Source: Micromonospora sp. LH3U1
Lineage (GTDB): Bacteria; Actinomycetota; Actinomycetes; Mycobacteriales; Micromonosporaceae
Direction: 5' to 3'
DNA length: 64,000 nucleotides
Assembly (NCBI RefSeq): GCF_028475105.1
Contig: NZ_CP116936.1
Span: 6,509,501 to 6,573,500, forward strand
Numbering within the stretch: the stretch's first letter is position 1; every line of letters starts with the position of its first letter. The translations under genes and the position numbers were made by a program. Below the pieces are notes generated by a model. It saw only the letters and a program-made list of their open reading frames with translations. It searched no databases and was not told the DNA's origin. Positions 42,416 to 51,127 of the stretch are shown here, piece by piece.

Positions 42416-42796
42416 GTGACCGAGGCGACGGAGAGGTTCTTCGAATCACTGCCGTCGCGCGCCCCTGATGTCCTGGGCGGCCTGGCCGACGGGACCCTGC
42501 AGATCGACCTCGGCAGCGACCACCGGACCGAGCACTGGCTGGTCCGGATGCGGCCCGGCTCGGTGCAGATCAGCCGCGAGCGCGGGCCCGCCGACGCCAT
42601 CTGGTACAGCAGCGCGGCCCTCTTCGACCGACTGATCGCCGGCGAGGCCCAGGGTGTCGCGGCGGTGCTGCGCAACGAGAGCACGTTCAGCGGGAACGTG
42701 GTGCTCTTCCTCGCCTTCCGCCGGTTCTTCCCGAACCCGCCCGGCACCCGCGACCCCCGCGAGGCGGCCCGCAAGGCAGCAGGGCGACCGGTGTGA
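42416..42796 (+). CDS. SCP2 sterol-binding domain protein
   Basis: A 126-aa stand-alone SCP2-like domain (FFESLPSRAPDVLGGLADGTLQIDL, HWLVRMRPGSVQISRERGPADAIW, NVVLFLAFRRFFP). GTG 42416 is 6 nt after TACGAT (leaderless). Its stop overlaps the GTG of the debranching enzyme gene (GTGA). SCP2 domains bind lipids; the pairing with a glycogen enzyme is odd, and the ligand is unknown. Confidence 0.82.
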   Translation: MTEATERFFESLPSRAPDVLGGLADGTLQIDLGSDHRTEHWLVRMRPGSVQISRERGPADAIWYSSAALFDRLIAGEAQGVAAVLRNESTFSGNVVLFLAFRRFFPNPPGTRDPREAARKAAGRPV

Positions 42797-44847
42797 AGGA
42801 ACTCGTCAGCATTCTGGACGGCAACACCTTCCTGGTCAGCGACCGGCGGGGGGACATCGAGCCGTCCTACGACTTCCCCACCGGGTTGTTCTCCTTCGAC
42901 ACCCGGTTCCTATCCACCTGGATGCTCACCCTGGACGGCGAGCGGCTGCACGCCCTCTCCGTCGACGACAACGAGTCGTACCGCACCAAGTTCTTCCTGG
43001 CCCCCGGTGAACCCACGCACTATCTGGACGCGAAGGCATCGGTGATCCGCAGTCGGGCGATCGTGGGCAGCTTCGAGGAGGAGCTGACAGTGCTGAACCA
43101 CACCGGTGCGGAGGTCGAATTCACCGTCCGAATGGACATCGGAGCCGACTTCGCCGACCTGTTCGAGATCAAACATGCCCGGCCGAAGCAGGGCCGGGCC
43201 ACGGTCTCGGTCGCGGAGAACGAGCTGCGGCTGACCTACCGGCGGGAGGCATTCCACCGGGAGACACTGGTAAAGAGCACTGCGCCCGCGCAGGTCGACG
43301 CGGACGGGATGACGTTCCGGATCCGGATAGCCCGCAACAGCCGGTGGACCACCCGGCTGCACGTCTCCAGCGTCGTCTACGGGGCGCGTGGCGAGGACAT
43401 CCGGGCCACCCTCCCGTACGGCGGCAGCCGCAGCGCGGACGTCATCCGGGCCGAGCAGCAGGAACTGATCGACCGGGCGCCGAAGCTCGGCTGCGACTGC
43501 GAGCCACTGGCCGGGGCGTACCGGCGCAGCCTCAACGACCTGGCGGCTCTGCGCTACGAGTCGATCGCCCTGGGCGTGCGACTGATCGCCGCAGGACTGC
43601 CCTGGTTCATGACGCTGTTCGGCCGCGACAGCATCATCACCTCGTTGCAGGTGCTGCCGTTCCTGCCGGAGCTGGTCCCGCCAACCATCCTCATGCTGGC
43701 CGGGCTGCAGGGGCACCGGGTGGACGACTTCCGGGACGAGGAGCCCGGGAAGATCCTGCACGAGCTGCGGTACGGGGAGACCGCCGGCTTCGAGGAGCAG
43801 CCGCACTCGCCGTACTACGGGTCGGCCGACTCGACGCCACTGTTCATCATCCTGGTCGACGAGTACGAGCGTTGGACGGGTGACGCCGCGCTGGTCCGTC
43901 GACTGGAGCCGCAGGTCCGGGCGGCGCTGGAGTGGATCGACACCTACGGCGACCTGCTCGGCACCGGCTACCTCTGGTATCAGACCCGCAACCCGGACAG
44001 TGGTCTGCAGAACCAGTGCTGGAAGGACTCCTGGGACGCCATCTCCTACGCCGACGGCGAGATGCCCGGCTTTCCCCGGGCGACCTGCGAGTTGCAGGGC
44101 TACGCGTACGACGCGAAGATCCGGGCCGCCCGGCTGGCCCGGACCTTCTGGAACGACCCGGAGTACGCCGACAGGTTGGAGCGGGAGGCCGCCGATCTCA
44201 AGCGGCGGTTCGACCGTGACTTCTGGATCGCCGACCGCGGGTACTACGCGCTCGCGCTGGACGCCGACGGCCGGCAGGTGGACGCCCTGACCTCGAACAT
44301 CGGGCACCTTCTGTGGAGCGGCATCGTGGACGAGTCCCGCGCTGGCAAGGTGGTCGAGCACCTGCTCGGGCCACGCCTGTTCTCCGGTTGGGGAGTGCGT
44401 ACGCTCGCCGAGAACGAGGGACGGTACAACCCGATCGGGTACCACGTGGGCACCGTCTGGCCGTTCGACAACTCGATCATCGCCTGGGGGTTGTGGCGGT
44501 ACGGCTTCCGCGACGAGGCCGGGCTGATCTGCGACACGATGCTGGCGGCGTCCCGGTACTTCGGGGGGCAGTTGCCGGAGGCCTTCGCCGGCTACGCCCG
44601 TGACCTCACCGACTACCCCGTGGAGTACCCGACCGCGTGCAGCCCGCAGGCCTGGTCGACGGGCACCCCGCTACTGCTGCTGCGGGTGATGCTGGGGTTG
44701 GAGCCGCAGGGCGAGCACCTGATCATCGACCCTGCGGTGCCACCGGGCATGGGCCGGGTCGAGCTGCTGGACATCCCCGGCCGGTGGGGCATGGTCGACG
44801 CGTTGGGTCGCAGCCGAGACCCCGAGGATCAGCCGAGCGGCGGCTGA
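42793..44847 (+). CDS. amylo-alpha-1,6-glucosidase (glycogen debranching enzyme)
   Basis: A 684-aa cytosolic enzyme. The N-terminal bacterial glycogen-debranching domain (residues about 1-220, starting KELVSILDGNTFLVSDRRGDIEPSYDFPTGLF) is followed by an (alpha/alpha)6 catalytic barrel: WFMTLFGRDSIITSLQ, CWKDSWDAISYADGE, GIVDESRAGKVVEHLL, and a C-terminal PTACSPQAWSTGTPLLLLRVMLG. It should hydrolyse alpha-1,6 branch points of glycogen or related glucans. GTG 42793 overlaps the SCP2 stop, so translation is coupled. Confidence 0.88.
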   Translation: MKELVSILDGNTFLVSDRRGDIEPSYDFPTGLFSFDTRFLSTWMLTLDGERLHALSVDDNESYRTKFFLAPGEPTHYLDAKASVIRSRAIVGSFEEELTVLNHTGAEVEFTVRMDIGADFADLFEIKHARPKQGRATVSVAENELRLTYRREAFHRETLVKSTAPAQVDADGMTFRIRIARNSRWTTRLHVSSVVYGARGEDIRATLPYGGSRSADVIRAEQQELIDRAPKLGCDCEPLAGAYRRSLNDLAALRYESIALGVRLIAAGLPWFMTLFGRDSIITSLQVLPFLPELVPPTILMLAGLQGHRVDDFRDEEPGKILHELRYGETAGFEEQPHSPYYGSADSTPLFIILVDEYERWTGDAALVRRLEPQVRAALEWIDTYGDLLGTGYLWYQTRNPDSGLQNQCWKDSWDAISYADGEMPGFPRATCELQGYAYDAKIRAARLARTFWNDPEYADRLEREAADLKRRFDRDFWIADRGYYALALDADGRQVDALTSNIGHLLWSGIVDESRAGKVVEHLLGPRLFSGWGVRTLAENEGRYNPIGYHVGTVWPFDNSIIAWGLWRYGFRDEAGLICDTMLAASRYFGGQLPEAFAGYARDLTDYPVEYPTACSPQAWSTGTPLLLLRVMLGLEPQGEHLIIDPAVPPGMGRVELLDIPGRWGMVDALGRSRDPEDQPSGG

Positions 44848-44866
44848 CCCACGCGGGCTGCCCGAC

Positions 44867-45730
44867 TCAACCCGGGCAGCCGACGGTCGCGGCCACTCGG
44901 GTGGCGTCCGGGCCGAGCTCGGCCAGCACCGTGACCGTTCCGGTGCGGTACGCGTACACCGGGGGTTTGTCCAGCAGTGGGGCGCCGCCGGCCAGCGGGG
45001 CGAGCGCGGCCACCGAGGCGGCCGGGCCGGAACCACCCGACGACCGCGCGGCACGGGCCAGCCCGCCGCCCGGGCAGGGCGCGGTGACCAGCTCCGGCGC
45101 GGCGTCGCTCGGCCGGTCGAGCGCCCGCAGCGCGGCGGCCAGGGCGGCGACCTCCGGGCCGGCAGCGGTGGCCGGGGCCGGCGTGTAGCCGGAGCCGACC
45201 GGCCGGCAACCGGTGTCGGCGATCAGCCGGACCCGTCCGTCCACGGTCGGCCGCCCCGCGACGGCCACGAACTCTCCGGCGTCGGCGTGCAGCTCGGGGC
45301 CGTCCAGCCCGGGCCCGACCCCGGCCCGCCAGCTCGCCGGCAACCGCTCGGCGATGCCGGCCAGCACAGCCTGCTCAGTGCCGGTGGGCGCAAGCACGAC
45401 GACCTCGCGCCGCAGCCTCGCCCCGTCGGCGAGCGGGGTGACTCGGCAGCCAGACGCGATCCGCGGCGGGCCCAGCTCCAGCAGATTGGCCGCACCAGCC
45501 GCCCGGGTCAGCTCGCCGACCGCCCGGTCGACCACCGGGCCGGCCTGGTCGAGAGAGCGCTGTTCGCGCACGGTCGGCGGATCGTCACGTACCGACGTCC
45601 AGGTGAGCAGGGCCAGCAACACGGCCCAGGCCGCGGTCGCGGCCAACAACCAACGCCGCCACGACCGGGCGGGTGCCGGCGCGGCGGGACCGGTCGACGA
45701 GGCCCAACCCGTTTGGACAGCACCGCTCAC
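44867..45730 (-). CDS. membrane-anchored protein of unknown function
   Basis: A 287-aa protein. A Pro/Ala-rich N-terminus and one membrane segment (WLLAATAAWAVLLALLTW, residues about 26-45) precede an extracytoplasmic domain with two similar halves, each with a Cys-Arg/Pro-V turn (ASGCRVTPLADG and DTGCRPVGSGY). Four Cys in the domain could form disulfides. I recognise no family. It is convergent with the debranching enzyme and follows the winged-helix gene at 45807 by about 75 bp in the same direction, so the two may be a signalling pair. Confidence 0.7.
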   Translation of the reverse strand: MSGAVQTGWASSTGPAAPAPARSWRRWLLAATAAWAVLLALLTWTSVRDDPPTVREQRSLDQAGPVVDRAVGELTRAAGAANLLELGPPRIASGCRVTPLADGARLRREVVVLAPTGTEQAVLAGIAERLPASWRAGVGPGLDGPELHADAGEFVAVAGRPTVDGRVRLIADTGCRPVGSGYTPAPATAAGPEVAALAAALRALDRPSDAAPELVTAPCPGGGLARAARSSGGSGPAASVAALAPLAGGAPLLDKPPVYAYRTGTVTVLAELGPDATRVAATVGCPG

Positions 45731-45806
45731 CCGGCCATGGTGTCACGGGTGGTCCGCCGGCCCGGCGGCGGAGGCGGCGGTCCGGGAACTGGGCGACGGC
45801 CTGCGG

Positions 45807-46340
45807 TCAGGCAGGCGGGGGCAGAGGGCCGAGCCGATAGCCGACCCCGCGCACGGTGTGCACCTGCGGTCCGCCCGGCAGAGCCCGCAGCCTGTGCCGG
45901 AGCCGCTTCATCGTGGAGTGCAGGAGCGCGGTGTCCGCGCCACCCAGGACGGAGGCGCAGAGCTGTTCGTAGCTCCACAGCACCAGTGGCGGGCCGACCA
46001 GTCGGACGAGCAACTCCCGCTCGGTGGGGGTGAGCGGGAGCGGTTCGTCGCGCCAGGTGACCCGGCCCCCGGCCCGGTCGACGACCAACTTACCCCAGCT
46101 GACCGGCCCCTGCGGTGCCACCGGTGGGGCGACCGGCCCGACGGCCGGCGTCGCGCCACCCGGCGACGGGAACAGCATCGCCCGCAGCTGAGCCAGGTCG
46201 GCGCAGCTCACCACCGAGCCGACCCCGTCGAGTTGACGCAGCACCCGCTCGCGCACCGCGACATCAGCGCTGACGCAGACGACGATCGGGACCTCTGCAC
46301 CGGACATGCCGCCGCCACCCGCACCAACGGTGATTTCCAC
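45807..46340 (-). CDS. winged-helix regulator with degenerate receiver-like N-terminus
   Basis: A 177-aa protein. The C-terminal OmpR-type winged helix is clear (LTPTERELLVRLVG, YEQLCASVLGG, LHSTMKRLRHRLRAL, VHTVRGVGYRLGPL). The N-terminal 65 residues look like a shortened receiver (VPIVVCVSADVAVRERVLRQL) without the acidic pair or phospho-acceptor Asp, so it is not a normal response regulator. The start is uncertain: GTG 46340 is given, ATG 46307 is possible. No kinase is nearby. Confidence 0.7.
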   Translation of the reverse strand: MEITVGAGGGGMSGAEVPIVVCVSADVAVRERVLRQLDGVGSVVSCADLAQLRAMLFPSPGGATPAVGPVAPPVAPQGPVSWGKLVVDRAGGRVTWRDEPLPLTPTERELLVRLVGPPLVLWSYEQLCASVLGGADTALLHSTMKRLRHRLRALPGGPQVHTVRGVGYRLGPLPPPA

Positions 46341-46518
46341 CCGTAGATAGTGACGCACGCCGATGGATTTCGGGGTCCTGCCCTCGATCAGAATGACGCC
46401 ACGTCATCAACCAGCTACGCAGGGGCCACCCCGCCAACGGGACGCATCTCGGACACACGCAACGACCGGGGTCGGCCACCCGAGTGGGTGACCGACCCCG
46501 GTCGATCAGAGCAGTGGG

Positions 46519-46839
46519 TCAGGCGACGGTGACAGCAACCTCGTTGATGCCCCGGCCGGCCGTGACGGCGGTGTCGCCGTTGCCGTGCCGGGACAGCGCC
46601 CGCAGCGTCCAGGAACCCGGCGCGGCGAAGAACCGGAACTGGCCGGCCGCCGAGGTCACCACCTCGGCGGTGAACTCACCGGTCGAATCGAGCAGCCGGA
46701 CGTACGCGCCCGGCACCGGCTCGTCCTCAGCGGAACTGACGATGCCGGTGATCACGGTTTCCTTCTCCAGGTCCAGCCCGGCCGGCAGCGGCGCGGCCTG
46801 GTCCGGTGCGGCGCAACCTGTGGCGGTGGGAATGGTCAT
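46519..46839 (-). CDS. sseC: SseC-like DUF1416 protein
   Basis: A 106-aa protein with a carboxypeptidase-regulatory/beta-sandwich pattern (VITGIVSSAEDEPVPGAYVRLLD, AGQFRFFAAPGSWTLRAL). In mycobacteria this small protein (SseC) accompanies the CysA/SseA-type sulfurtransferase, as here with a 2-bp gap. Its exact role in sulfur metabolism is unknown. Expression should be controlled with the sulfurtransferase from the leader upstream. Confidence 0.87.
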   Translation of the reverse strand: MTIPTATGCAAPDQAAPLPAGLDLEKETVITGIVSSAEDEPVPGAYVRLLDSTGEFTAEVVTSAAGQFRFFAAPGSWTLRALSRHGNGDTAVTAGRGINEVAVTVA

Positions 46840-46841
46840 GA

Positions 46842-47690
46842 TCAGGCCTCCCCGGGTTCGTCACCGAGGGCGACCGGCACGCCGACCAGCGAGCCGTACT
46901 CGGTCCAGGAACCGTCGTAGTTCTTGACGTTGGGGTGGCCCAGCAGCTCCTGGAGCACGAACCAGGTGTGCGAGGAACGCTCACCGATGCGGCAGTAGGC
47001 GATGGTCTCCTTGCCGTCGTCGAGCCCCGCGTCGCCGTAGATCCGGCGCAGCTCGTCGTCGGACCGGAAGGTGCCGTCCTCGTTGGCCGCCTTGGACCAC
47101 GGAACGCTGATCGCGGTCGGGATGTGCCCGCCCCGCTGCGCCTGCTCCTGCGGCAGGTGGGCGGGGGCGAGCAGCCGGCCGGCGAACTCGTCGGGGCTGC
47201 GCACGTCGACCAGGTTCTTGGTGCCGATCGCGGCGACGACCTCGTCGCGGAAGGCCCGGATGGAAGTGTCCGGTTCCTGCGCGACGTACTGCGTCGCCGG
47301 GCGGGACACCGCGTCGGTGACCAGCGGGCGGGCATCCAGCTCCCACTTCTTGCGGCCGCCGTCGAGCAGCTTCACGTCGCCGTGACCGTAGAGCTTGAAG
47401 TACCAGTAGGCGTATGCGGCGAACCAGTTGTTGTTGCCGCCGTAGAGGATGACGGTGTCGTCGTTGCTGATGCCCCGCTCGGAGAGCAGCGCCTCGAACT
47501 GGGTCTTGTTGACGAAGTCCCGGCGGACCTGGTCCTGCAGGTCGGTCTTCCAGTCAATCTTGATGGCGCCGGCGATGTGGCCGGTGTCGTAGGCCGAGGT
47601 GTCCTCGTCGACCTCGACGAAGACGACGCCCGGGGCGTCGAGGTTCTTCTCGGCCCACTCGGCCGAAACGAGTGCGGTGTCGCGACTCAT
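46842..47690 (-). CDS. cysA2: rhodanese-type sulfurtransferase (CysA2/SseA-like)
   Basis: A 282-aa two-domain rhodanese. The N-terminal inactive domain (SAEWAEKNLDAPGVVFVEVDEDTSAYDTGHIAGAI) and the C-terminal active domain with the catalytic cysteine loop YCRIGERSSHTWF are complete. It transfers sulfane sulfur from thiosulfate or a related donor. ATG 47690 opens the protein as MSRDTALVSAEW. The gene is preceded by about 200 bp of leader with hairpins and a cysteine-rich upstream peptide. Confidence 0.9.
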   Translation of the reverse strand: MSRDTALVSAEWAEKNLDAPGVVFVEVDEDTSAYDTGHIAGAIKIDWKTDLQDQVRRDFVNKTQFEALLSERGISNDDTVILYGGNNNWFAAYAYWYFKLYGHGDVKLLDGGRKKWELDARPLVTDAVSRPATQYVAQEPDTSIRAFRDEVVAAIGTKNLVDVRSPDEFAGRLLAPAHLPQEQAQRGGHIPTAISVPWSKAANEDGTFRSDDELRRIYGDAGLDDGKETIAYCRIGERSSHTWFVLQELLGHPNVKNYDGSWTEYGSLVGVPVALGDEPGEA

Positions 47691-47862
47691 CGAATCACTC
47701 CCTGGTGAGGATGGATGGTGAGCCAACGCGCGAGTATCGATGGGTGTGGCTGTCGCACCACGCGCGGGACCCAGCGGAAGGACGGGATCACGGGTTCGTG
47801 CGACGGCGCCGCTGCCGGGCGTTCGGTGGGATAACCGGAGGGTGCGAGAACCCTGTGCCGGT

Positions 47863-47899
47863 GGCCGCCGTCAGGCGGCCGGAGACAGCCCCGCCGTCA
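47863..47899 (-). promoter_or_regulatory. hairpins between leader peptide and sulfurtransferase
   Basis: A stem with 7-bp arms GGCCGCC and GGCGGCC around a 4-nt loop (47863-47880), and a second one over the end of the leader ORF (CCGTCA/TGACGG, around 47893-47906), lie just downstream of the Cys codons. Their position fits ribosome-dependent attenuation. Confidence 0.5.
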
Positions 47900-47974
47900 G
47901 ATGACGGGGCGACACAGGCAGGTGGCCACGCGACACAGGTCGACCGCGCGCCGTTTGGTGAGGTGGGTCCCCAT
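47897..47974 (-). CDS. 25-aa cysteine-containing leader peptide
   Basis: A short ORF encoding MGTHLTKRRAVDLC then RVATCLCRPVI, with Cys at positions 14, 19 and 21. ATG 47974 is 8 nt after TAAGCT, so it is leaderless. It lies about 200 bp upstream of the sulfurtransferase gene in the same direction. Cysteine-rich upstream peptides of this kind act as cysteine-responsive attenuators of sulfur genes in mycobacteria, and very similar leader peptides are known in other actinobacteria. Too short for standard gene calling, but the Cys placement and promoter make it convincing. Confidence 0.85.
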   Translation of the reverse strand: MGTHLTKRRAVDLCRVATCLCRPVI

Positions 47975-48079
47975 GGCCAGGGAGCTTACCAGCCAGTGAC
48001 CGTGCTGCCACTGATCCGACCACCATCCGGGAATCGCCAACGCCACCGGCGGGTTCGACGTCCCACCGCTGGTCTCGGA

Positions 48080-48868
48080 TCAGCCAGCGGAGTTGATCGG
48101 CACGTTCTTCGCGTCGGCGGTGACCGCCAGCCCCTCCGGCAGCGGTCGGACCTCCCGGACAGCGAGCTGGAACGGCAGGTCAGGCAGAGGCACGTCGATG
48201 GAGATGCCCTTGGCGTAGTTGCTCAGCAAGGCGCGCGCCAACGGCAGGTTGGGCAGGCCGGCCGCGTCCAGATCGTTGAAGCGGAGGGCGACCGCACCGT
48301 TGTCGGCGACGGTGACGTCGGCGGTGCCGCTGACGGTGAGCTTCTGACCGAGGATGTCGACGGGGGCGGTGACGGCGAGCTTGCCGTTCTGCTCGCCGAG
48401 AGTGAGCCCCGGCCGCTTCAGCAGCGCGGCCAAACTGTCGTAGCTGATCGTGCCCGTGCCATTGACCGTGTCCGCGACGATGTCCCCCTGCCCGGTGCGC
48501 AGGGTGTCCAGCGAGGCTCGCACATTCCGGGCGTCCACATCGAGCACCGGCAGCCGTACGGTGTCACCCTCCACCGGGGCCTGCACGTCCCGCAGGTTGA
48601 TGGTGATCCGCTGGTAACGGCCATCCAGCACCTGGGTGAGAAACGGAGTTCCGGCCACTTCCACATCGGGCTCGGCGGACTGCGCACCCTGCTTGGCGAC
48701 CTCCTGACGGACCCGGTCGGCGATGGTCCGCTCAGCCACCCCGACCGCCACCCGGTCGGCGACCACCAGCAACCCGGCTACCAGCAGCAGCAGGACGAAC
48801 AGGCCGATGAGCAGCTTGCGGCCGCGCCGTCGGGGCCGCGTCCCCTCCGCCGGATAGTCCTGCGCCAC
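48080..48868 (-). CDS. DUF2993 exported lipid-binding-type protein
   Basis: A 262-aa protein: a basic N-terminus (RPRRRGRKLL), one signal-anchor helix (IGLFVLLLLVAGLLVVADRV) and an extracytoplasmic DUF2993 domain (FLTQVLDGRYQRITINLRDVQ, GTISYDSLAALL, LTVSGTADVTVADNG). The fold resembles lipid-carrying tubular proteins, so envelope lipid handling is possible but unproven. GTG 48868 has AGGAGG five bases upstream and was preferred to TTG 48967. It is followed by nothing in its direction until the leader peptide. Confidence 0.83.
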   Translation of the reverse strand: MAQDYPAEGTRPRRRGRKLLIGLFVLLLLVAGLLVVADRVAVGVAERTIADRVRQEVAKQGAQSAEPDVEVAGTPFLTQVLDGRYQRITINLRDVQAPVEGDTVRLPVLDVDARNVRASLDTLRTGQGDIVADTVNGTGTISYDSLAALLKRPGLTLGEQNGKLAVTAPVDILGQKLTVSGTADVTVADNGAVALRFNDLDAAGLPNLPLARALLSNYAKGISIDVPLPDLPFQLAVREVRPLPEGLAVTADAKNVPINSAG

Positions 48869-48974
48869 CGCCGCCTCCTGTCTTCGCCCGCCGCGCCGCG
48901 ACGAGTCGTCCTTACCGGGTGCCGCAGGGCGGCGCACCCGTAGGTACCCGACCGGCTCCGGGCTCAACCGTGAC

Positions 48975-50030
48975 TCAGAGGAAGAGCATGCACATGGCGT
49001 ACGCGGCCGGCGCCGCCAGGGCGAAACCTCCGAGAGGGCCCTGCATGTGCCGGGCCACCCACATGGTGGGCGGTTCGCCGGCCATCAGCCGGCCCGCTTC
49101 CGCGTACCCCACGGCGAGGTCGGAGAGGACGGCGGTGACCGCCGCGACCAGACCGATCACGGCGGCCCGGGTCGGCGTGAAGGGAGCCACCAGGTAGCTG
49201 CCGAGGAGCCCGCTGGTCAGCGTGCCGACCATCGCGCCGGCGACCACGCCTGCGGCGCCCCGGGGCACCTGCGGGGCCAGCCGCGGCCAGGGCAGCACGG
49301 CGTCGGTGAGCCGGGCGACGGTCAGCGCGACCCCGCTCGCGGTCAGGCAGACGGTGATCGCCTGGGTGCCGGCCGGGATCCGGCTGAGCACGATCAGGGT
49401 GCCGAAGGCCACCACCCCGACCACGATGAGCAGCGTGGCGCCGAGTGAGTCGGTGACCCGGACCCGGTCGACCCGGCGGACCAACTGGCCGAGCACCGCA
49501 GCGAGGAACCCGCCGGCGGCGAGGTAGCCGAGCGGCGCCAGGCCAGCGATGTCGCTCTGCACCGCGGCGATGTCGGCGAGCGCCGCGACCGCGGCGCTGA
49601 TCCCGGCGACCACCAGCAGCGCGGGCGGGCGCATGGCCATCGTCCAGGCGAGCACGAACAGCAACTGGACGCCGAAGATGATGAAAGCGAACGGCAGCCG
49701 GTGACCGGGGCCTGACGTCTGCGCGCCGAGCACCAGGCCGACACCGAGCAGAGCGGCGAAGCCGGCGATGGTCAGCGCCAACTGACGGCGCACCTCGACC
49801 GGGGGTATGACCTCCTCTTCCGGCTCGTCGATCTCGTCTTCGGATCGACGGGCCGGCTCGCCGGCGCGACGGGCACGACGCGGCCCACCCCGTTCGCGGC
49901 GATCGCCGTCGGTGGTGGCCGGACCGGTACGCGGCGCGGGCGGCTGGCCGCGGGCCGGTGCGGCCGGGCCCGGGTGGGGCCCGGCGGGCCACGATTCGCG
50001 GCCGGCCTCGGGCGAGGTGGAGGGAAACAC
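48975..50030 (-). CDS. polytopic membrane protein of unknown function
   Basis: A 351-aa protein. The first 80 residues are charged and Pro/Arg-rich with an acidic cluster (EDEIDEPEEEVIPP), followed by about nine hydrophobic segments. No transporter signature is visible. The small-residue-rich helices (GISAAVAALADIAAV, GAAGVVAGAMVGTL) suggest a tight bundle. It is divergent from glnR. I do not recognise the family; it could be a channel or an accessory factor of a secretion or nutrient system. Confidence 0.75.
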   Translation of the reverse strand: MFPSTSPEAGRESWPAGPHPGPAAPARGQPPAPRTGPATTDGDRRERGGPRRARRAGEPARRSEDEIDEPEEEVIPPVEVRRQLALTIAGFAALLGVGLVLGAQTSGPGHRLPFAFIIFGVQLLFVLAWTMAMRPPALLVVAGISAAVAALADIAAVQSDIAGLAPLGYLAAGGFLAAVLGQLVRRVDRVRVTDSLGATLLIVVGVVAFGTLIVLSRIPAGTQAITVCLTASGVALTVARLTDAVLPWPRLAPQVPRGAAGVVAGAMVGTLTSGLLGSYLVAPFTPTRAAVIGLVAAVTAVLSDLAVGYAEAGRLMAGEPPTMWVARHMQGPLGGFALAAPAAYAMCMLFL

Positions 50031-50277
50031 GACCCGATCGTGCCAGACCGACCGCCCGGCGCGGCGGTCAAGGGTTTCAGCAACGTTAAAATCTGCGCCA
50101 CGATCAGGGGCAAGATGGACAAACGGGAAATGGCCTGACGGTGCGGCCGAGGCGATCCGTTACGCTCGACCCGTTACCCGCCCGTCAGCGACGCCGGGAC
50201 CACGCAATTTCTCAGCACACTCCGTCGTGAGTGTGACTGGTCGCGTGCGGCCGTGCGCCGCCGGGACGGAGGTGATC

Positions 50278-50991
50278 GTGGAGATCCTGCTGCTGGTGAC
50301 TGCGCGCGCAGGGGAACCGTCGGCTGTGCTGCCGGCACTCGACCTGCTGCCGCACTCGGTGCGCACCGCGCCGCGTGACGTCCGCACCCTTGTCGCAGGG
50401 CCCAGCCCGGACGCGGTGATGGTGGACGCCCGGTCGGAGTTGAGCGAGGCCCGAGCGACCTGCCGAATGTTGCACGCCACCGGGCTCGGTGTGCCGCTGG
50501 TCGCGGTGGTGACCGAGGCCGGCCTGATCGCACTGAACGCCGACTGGGGCGTCGACGACGTCATCCTCGCCTCGGCCGGTCCCGCCGAGGTGGAGGCGCG
50601 GCTGCGGCTGGCAGTGGGCCGGCTGAGCAACGCGACCGCCGGTGCGGGCGGCTCGATCCGGGCCGGCGAACTGACCATCGACCCGGACACCTACGCGGCC
50701 AAGCTCAAGGGACGCCCGCTCGACCTCACCTACAAGGAGTTCGAGCTGCTGAAGTTCCTGGCCCAGCACCCGGGTCGGGTGTTCACCCGGGACCAGCTCC
50801 TGCGCGAGGTCTGGGGCTACGACTACTTCGGCGGCACCCGGACGGTGGACGTGCACGTCCGGCGGCTGCGCGCCAAGCTCGGTTCGGAGTACGAGTCGAT
50901 GATCGGCACCGTTCGCCAGGTCGGCTACAAGTTCGTCGTTCCGCCGTCGCGGTCGCTGCCCGAGGCGGAGCACGCGCCCCTGCCGGTCTGA
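50278..50991 (+). CDS. glnR: GlnR-type orphan nitrogen regulator
   Basis: A 237-aa OmpR-family regulator closely resembling what I recall of actinobacterial GlnR. The receiver (VLPALDLLPHSVRTAPRDV, PDAVMVDAR with Asp50, ADWGVDDVILASAGPAEVEARL) lacks the N-terminal acidic pair, as in known GlnR, which acts as a constitutive dimer without a kinase. The winged helix is complete (LDLTYKEFELLKFLAQHPGRVFTRDQLLREVWGYDYFGG). GTG 50278 has GGAGG five bases upstream. It controls nitrogen assimilation genes, and in Streptomyces it cross-talks with the phosphate regulator PhoP. Confidence 0.92.
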   Translation: MEILLLVTARAGEPSAVLPALDLLPHSVRTAPRDVRTLVAGPSPDAVMVDARSELSEARATCRMLHATGLGVPLVAVVTEAGLIALNADWGVDDVILASAGPAEVEARLRLAVGRLSNATAGAGGSIRAGELTIDPDTYAAKLKGRPLDLTYKEFELLKFLAQHPGRVFTRDQLLREVWGYDYFGGTRTVDVHVRRLRAKLGSEYESMIGTVRQVGYKFVVPPSRSLPEAEHAPLPV

Positions 50992-51127
50992 AGTATTCCT
51001 GTATGCCCTTTTTGCGCAGCTTGGCAGTTCTATTCTGACTGCCGGGTTTGTCGGAGAAAGGGGCGACGGTGCGCGCAGTGACCACGGGGGCGACGGACCG
51101 GCCTGACCGGCCAGCCAGGCGGAAGCC

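Noticed and set aside
47691..48079. SAM or cobalamin riboswitch before the sulfurtransferase
   Set aside because: No conserved riboswitch core was recognised; the cysteine leader ORF and simple hairpins explain the region better.
50159..50177. GlnR-box-like GTTAC pair before glnR
   Set aside because: Two GTTAC pentamers 14 bp apart are too short to distinguish from chance in this composition.
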